Shown here: positions 59,281 to 64,000 of the stretch, piece after piece
Layout of the letters: the number at the start of each line of letters is the position of its first letter
Numbering within the stretch: position 1 is the first letter of the stretch
From: Candidatus Aminicenantota bacterium
Lineage (GTDB): Bacteria; Acidobacteriota; Aminicenantia; Aminicenantales; Aminicenantaceae
Direction of reading: 5' to 3'
Assembly: GCA_011772495.1 (NCBI GenBank)
Contig: WVZL01000007.1
Coordinates: 119,475-183,474 of the forward strand
Length of the DNA: 64,000 bases
Translations under genes and position numbers: made by a program
The notes under the pieces: generated by a model
What the model saw: the letters and a program-made list of their open reading frames with translations, nothing else
Told to the model about the DNA's origin: nothing
Databases searched by the model: none

Positions 59281-60657
59281 TCATCGGTCCAGGTGGCGGT
59301 GGAGGAAAGAGATGGTTTCCGCCCAGGACCGGTAGCCTCCCCGGGCGTCTGTCTGGGGCGACCCGCCGCTGGGGTCGCCGTCGATGAGCAGGCCGCGATT
59401 GGCTGTGATCAGAAAGGGGAGGACGGACATGTGGCCGCCTTTCTCGATGCTGAGATGCTTGACGTTGTAGGGGAACTGGGCCTGCTTCAGCCTGGTCACG
59501 ATGGCGGCGCAAAAATCTCCTGACGGCCAGATCTGGTCGTCGGTCCCCGATATGAGCAGGATTGGACCGGCGATATTCTCGACGGGAATCACCGCCTTCT
59601 TGATTGTGGCCGGATCGGCCTTGGCCAGGGCATCACGGAAGAAAAAGACGAAGGAGGCGAGTTCGCCTTTCATATACTTTTCCTTATCCTGGGGAGAAAC
59701 CTTGAAGGAGATGAAGGGGAGCGGTCGTCCGCCCAGACTCCACGAAGACACCGGCTTGTAATCTGGGGAAAAGAACCTAAGGGTGTGGCCTTCCCACATG
59801 TGGGCCGCCGGGGTCATGGCGACGACGGCCCGGAAAGCGCTATTCCGGGAAGCCGCGAGAAGGGCCGCTTCGCCTCCCTTAGAACCCCCTATCAATCCGA
59901 GCCCTCCTGCTTTTATCTTGGGTTGAGCCTTCATCCAGGCGGCGGCCCGGTCGAAGTACTCGAGGGGAATCTCAACAAGCTCCTCGGGCAGGCTTTGATA
60001 CCCGAACCAGGCCAGTGACAAGGCCGCGAAGCCATTGGCTGCCAAGGCCTGGGCCCACCCTTCGAACAGCCCACCCTCTGATCCCCCGAGGACGATGACT
60101 CCAGGGTATGGACCGCCTTCCACAGGATAGTATAGAAAACCTCTTAGGCCGTCTTGCTCAAGAGGAACGCGGGCCAAGGCTTCGCCGGGCCTTTGAAAGA
60201 CACAACGAAACCTAGTCGTGGCCGTGGTCCCAATGGAATTCTTGGCCGTCAGGTTCACCATCCAGCCGTTGACCCTATCATGGCGGTAGGCGAGGGGTTT
60301 CTTGGGGTCAGAGTTGGTGGCTCTCATGGACCAGAGAAGCCCGAAGATGTCCGCCTTCGCGTAACTGCCTGAGACAGGCGCTTGGCGGCCCACGTCGACA
60401 ACTCCGGACGCGTCGGCTTGGAAGACGGCTTCCGAGGCCCAAAGAATCCTGCGCGCGTCGGTAGAGGCAGCTTTTAGCGCTACCTTTTCTCCGGGCTGAA
60501 GGCCTGTAACTTTCCAGGAAAAGGCCTCTCCGTAGAGAGCCACGGAGGGAGTGGCGATGACCTTCAGTTCCTTTGCCATGGTTGCCCAGGCGATCCAGCC
60601 GATTCCCAAGGATAAGCCCAACACGAACACAGCTGCGAATAGCAATCGTTTATTCAT
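59281..60657 (-). CDS. Acyl-CoA thioester hydrolase/BAAT-family alpha/beta hydrolase
   Basis: Ig-like N-terminus plus GLGLIGGSKGGEAALLAA nucleophile elbow and ISGTDDQIWPS; ends VKHLSIEKGGHMSV. Confidence 0.85.
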   Translation of the reverse strand: MNKRLLFAAVFVLGLSLGIGWIAWATMAKELKVIATPSVALYGEAFSWKVTGLQPGEKVALKAASTDARRILWASEAVFQADASGVVDVGRQAPVSGSYAKADIFGLLWSMRATNSDPKKPLAYRHDRVNGWMVNLTAKNSIGTTATTRFRCVFQRPGEALARVPLEQDGLRGFLYYPVEGGPYPGVIVLGGSEGGLFEGWAQALAANGFAALSLAWFGYQSLPEELVEIPLEYFDRAAAWMKAQPKIKAGGLGLIGGSKGGEAALLAASRNSAFRAVVAMTPAAHMWEGHTLRFFSPDYKPVSSWSLGGRPLPFISFKVSPQDKEKYMKGELASFVFFFRDALAKADPATIKKAVIPVENIAGPILLISGTDDQIWPSGDFCAAIVTRLKQAQFPYNVKHLSIEKGGHMSVLPFLITANRGLLIDGDPSGGSPQTDARGGYRSWAETISFLHRHLDR

Positions 60658-60672
60658 AGCGAATCTCCTTTT

Positions 60673-61299
60673 TTACTTCGTTTTATTAGCTTCGATCCCA
60701 CGAAAGACCAGTTTCAGGTACTCGGCCGAATCATATGTGACTGGCTTCCTCGGGACCCGGGTCTGACGAATCCTGTGATCCAGGTACCCTTGGACGGCGT
60801 CCCAAAGGTAAAGAAAAATCCGCCTCTCGTCCTTCAATTCGAGATCGCCGGACTCGATGGCCAGCCGGATACCGTGGAACCAGGATTGAAAGACTTTGAA
60901 ACGGGTTCCCCCCAGGCGCTCATACATGATGCCGTTTTCCATTTCGAAAGAGACGAGGTCCGAAAACATCCTGAACATTTCAGGCCGTTCGACGCAGAAG
61001 ATGATGTATTCCTTGACTAGAGACTTTAGCAAGTCGAGGGGACGGTCGCCGCCGTCCGCTTTGATTTTTTCGAACCGCGCCGCAAGGTCCCTGTAGGTCT
61101 CAGCCGCGATCGCCCTGAGAAGATCCTCTTTGTTCTGGAAGAACCTGTAAATAGTGGTCGGGGAATAGTCGATAAGGGCGGCGATTTTCCTCATTGAGAC
61201 CCTGGCGTAGCCCTGCTCTGCAAAAACCTGCAGAGCTGCACTTAGGATCTTTTGCTTCAAATGGGCTCTTTCTCTTGATTTCCTTTCTCTGATACTCAT
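60673..61299 (-). CDS. TetR/AcrR-family regulator
   Basis: LKQKILSAALQVFAEQGYARVSMRKIAALIDYSPTTIYRFFQNKEDLL. Confidence 0.92.
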   Translation of the reverse strand: MSIRERKSRERAHLKQKILSAALQVFAEQGYARVSMRKIAALIDYSPTTIYRFFQNKEDLLRAIAAETYRDLAARFEKIKADGGDRPLDLLKSLVKEYIIFCVERPEMFRMFSDLVSFEMENGIMYERLGGTRFKVFQSWFHGIRLAIESGDLELKDERRIFLYLWDAVQGYLDHRIRQTRVPRKPVTYDSAEYLKLVFRGIEANKTK

Positions 61300-61590
61300 G
61301 TCGTACCTGCAAATATAACGCCGTTATTTATCTTAACAGTGTTATATATAAAAGGCAACAATGAAAAGTTCCAAGCCATTCTACAAAAAGAAAAAAAATG
61401 CCGGCGCTGTTCTTCGATTCCCGGTTGCCTGATCTCTAATTGCCAGTTTGATCTATCAGTGGCATAGAAGTTGATTGGAAAGAAAAGGATAAGGAAAGTG
61501 GCTTTGAATTTACTTGGTCTTTGACCAGGATAAGATTTAAATGAATTTATAAATATAATTCAAGTTTGATGTGCAGCAAGGGAAGATAAA

Positions 61591-61633
61591 TGGTGGGCGA
61601 TACAGGATTTGAACTTGTGACTTCTACCGTGTG
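61591..61633 (-). repeat. tRNA-Val(TAC)-like 3'-half including CCA (putative att site, copy D)
   Basis: Reverse complement ends ...CACGGTAGAAGTCACAaGTTCAAATCCTGTATCGCCCACCA; no matching 5' half. Confidence 0.75.
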
Positions 61634-61928
61634 TAAAAGGCACAAAAAGAGGAGAATGCGTAGAAAATAAGGGATTTCCTCTGTAAGCTATCGAGTACTA
61701 GACTTTTGGAATCTCGAATTTTTTTGATATTTTTATGGATTTTTCTGTATTCTGGACAAATTTTGGGCACACTTTGGGCATAGTTATTGTTTAAAACTAA
61801 TTGTTCTCATGATGCTGTAGTGAAGACTAGTTCAAATCGTCTGTATTATCTGTTCTGAAATTCACTGCAAGGTGAGGCTGTAGGTGACACGGTGGAAATG
61901 GTCGCGGTTCTAGGAGAAAACAGAAGGG

Positions 61929-63407
61929 TCAATCCAAAGGAGGCAGGTCGATGCCCATTCGCTGGGCATCGTCCTTCATGATGCTCATCAGTGCTTTGAG
62001 CGAATCGTCCGGCAGCGGTTCCACTGTGTGGGAACTCATGACTCTCTCGACTTCCTCGCACGCCCGATCCCAGGCGCTCTTTTTCCCATGGCTCTTCCAG
62101 ACATCATATGTATCACGGTCAATCACCGAACCGGCCTGATCCAGTTCCTCACGATGCCACCGACGCGTCTCATCCGAAGCTAAAAAATGATTCCCATCGT
62201 AAATATCCCCGTACAGATCGCCACCCAATCGATCTCCCCGGGCTTCGATACCCCTGACCAATCGGAGAGCCATGCCGCAGATCTCGTTATCCAGAACGAG
62301 TTTTTCCAGACTCTGACAGCTCTCGAAATTCAGCATACCCGGACCGGAGATGACGTTCGCACCCGCTAGAGCCGCAAAGAGCGCTCCCATTCCTGTCTCC
62401 AACCCCGCCTGTCCGTCGACGATTTTAGCGTCGGAAAGTCCCATGTAAGCATGAGTGGGAAGCCCCAGATGTTTCCCGATCTGAACATAAGCAGCATCGA
62501 TCATCATCGTCTCCATGGCTCCCAAGGGTGTCGTTCCTTTCCGCATATCAAACGCTGCGGGAGAACCCCCAAAAATGATGGGCGATCCCGGGTGGGCTAA
62601 TTGGTGAATGACAATGCCACTCAGGTTTTCGGCAGTCAATTGCACCAATGTGCCGGCCAGCGTTACCGGAGACGTGGCTCCGGTTAGTGGCATAGATATC
62701 AGTTCGGCGGGAATCCCTGCCTTGGATGCATCGATGAGACTCTGACAGGTCAAGTCGCTCCATTTCAGCGGAGGTGAGGGGCAGCAGTCAAAAATTGCCA
62801 GAGGTTTCTCTCTAAGCGCGCTTTCACTCCCCCGGACTGCCACCAGCATATCCTTCATGATCTCAAAACTCTCCACAGCAAAAGTACCAGTCACTACCGG
62901 TTTCTTGCTGAACTGCAGTCCGATGTATAACCGATACCTGTCTTGCATGGCTTCCGGGACATCGGTGGAAATCATTTCTGTACTCTGTGCTGCAATGTTA
63001 GGGAGGGCATCGGTCAATGTCGTAAAACGAATGAGATCCCTGGTTACTGGACCTCTTTCTTCCAATGTAATCGGATCCAAAATCGTCAAAGCCCCGGAGC
63101 CTGGATCAAAGTGAATCTCATCACCTTCCAGATTCATCGTCAGATCGCCGCTGCGGTCATACACTTTTATGGAATGAGGCGTGGTTTTCAGGGACTCTTC
63201 GACAAGGTTTTCCTTGAACGACACCGTTTGCCCTTTACATTCGCATCCTGCGTCTGCGAGAAGCCGTAACGCTTCATCGTTCTCTACGAGCACGCCCGTT
63301 TTTCCCAGAACATCCAATGCTTCAGAAACAATCTGATCAATGAACGATTCGGACAGCATGTCTAGCTTTGGTCTCTTCGTTTCTAACATCGTATCCTCCT
63401 TCATCAT
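61929..63407 (-). CDS. Trimethylamine methyltransferase (MttB) superfamily protein, no in-frame amber
   Basis: 492 aa; IVSEALDVLGKTGVLVENDEALRLLADAGC, DPGSGALTILDP, EELDQAGSVIDRDTYDVW. Confidence 0.85.
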   Translation of the reverse strand: MMKEDTMLETKRPKLDMLSESFIDQIVSEALDVLGKTGVLVENDEALRLLADAGCECKGQTVSFKENLVEESLKTTPHSIKVYDRSGDLTMNLEGDEIHFDPGSGALTILDPITLEERGPVTRDLIRFTTLTDALPNIAAQSTEMISTDVPEAMQDRYRLYIGLQFSKKPVVTGTFAVESFEIMKDMLVAVRGSESALREKPLAIFDCCPSPPLKWSDLTCQSLIDASKAGIPAELISMPLTGATSPVTLAGTLVQLTAENLSGIVIHQLAHPGSPIIFGGSPAAFDMRKGTTPLGAMETMMIDAAYVQIGKHLGLPTHAYMGLSDAKIVDGQAGLETGMGALFAALAGANVISGPGMLNFESCQSLEKLVLDNEICGMALRLVRGIEARGDRLGGDLYGDIYDGNHFLASDETRRWHREELDQAGSVIDRDTYDVWKSHGKKSAWDRACEEVERVMSSHTVEPLPDDSLKALMSIMKDDAQRMGIDLPPLD

Positions 63408-63640
63408 TGCATATCATACATTATTCGGAATATCTTACATTATTCTTGGCAAGAATGCACTTGCTTCCCTTAGGAAGCTGTTGAGACCATCGGAGATGAG
63501 CAGTTAAAAAAGCAAAATGAAAATAGGAACCGTGCAATTTTATGATGTGGCCAGGATTGTGACTAAATATTACCAATTTTGCTGAAATTGGAGGACAGGA
63601 AAAAAATAGGGTTTCTATCTGATGATACTAAATGAAATAA

Positions 63641-63683
63641 TGGTGGGCGATACAGGATTTGAACCTGTGACTTCTACCGTGTG
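63641..63683 (-). repeat. tRNA-Val(TAC)-like 3'-half including CCA (putative att site, copy E)
   Basis: Same 43-nt fragment as 61591 (one T/C difference seen), followed by homologous arm sequence. Confidence 0.78.
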
Positions 63684-64000
63684 TAAAAGGCACAAAAAGA
63701 GGATAAGTGGAAAAAATAAAAGATTTCCCCAGTAGACTGTCGAGAATCAGGCGTTTGGAATTTTGAAGTTTTTTGATATTTTTATAGATTTTTTGATATT
63801 CTTGACAAATCATGTTCACAGTTTAGTCACAGTTTACGCAATACGTGGTGAAATAACTGATTTCGCGACATATTGTTCATAAATATTTTGAGATATTTCC
63901 CCGCCCCACAACTACTGTTTGTCAAGATGGACCATCTCTCGTCAACATCTAGTTACATCTAAGGCAAGCTAGTCTGACTTTTGGCTTAAGCTTACCAGGC

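Noticed and set aside
61591-61640. Intact tRNA-Val on minus strand
   Set aside because: 3' half is tRNA-like but the sequence 5' of the anticodon loop (GTGCCTTTT...) cannot pair to form the anticodon stem, D-arm or acceptor.
1-64000. CRISPR array, rRNA operon or complete prophage
   Set aside because: No regularly spaced short repeats, no rRNA-like sequence and no phage structural genes seen by eye.

Overview
This 64-kb window is a gene-dense bacterial chromosome segment (about 55 plausible CDS), probably from an Acidobacteriota/Aminicenantes-like anaerobe; that lineage is inferred from family content only. Most of it is ordinary: FtsX-like permeases with PadR or ATPase partners, DUF47/PiT phosphate transport, paired hexose-phosphate mutases, BlaI/M56, M1 and M24 peptidases, SDR, MBL, isochorismatase and methyltransferase-type genes. 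The least ordinary signal is two places where cargo genes sit between directly repeated HALF-tRNA sequences. (i) 9721-15361: two copies of the 5' half of tRNA-Ala(CGC), cut at the anticodon loop and each followed by a related ~140-bp arm, lead to one intact tRNA-Ala preceded by a decayed tyrosine-integrase C-terminus. (ii) 61591-63790: two copies of a tRNA-Val(TAC)-like 3' half, also cut at the anticodon loop and each followed by a related arm, flank an MttB-family gene. I read these as tandem tRNA-anticodon-targeted elements or cassettes. Other notable items: a phosphohexomutase paralog with its catalytic Ser and metal-binding Asp residues replaced, translationally coupled to an intact copy; a ~225-bp MITE-like family with terminal inverted repeats (TIRs); secreted beta-gamma-crystallin-like paralogs; a Met/His-rich HTH protein paired with ArsR; and BlaI-type twin palindromes. 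Everything is by-eye reading; no searches were run.
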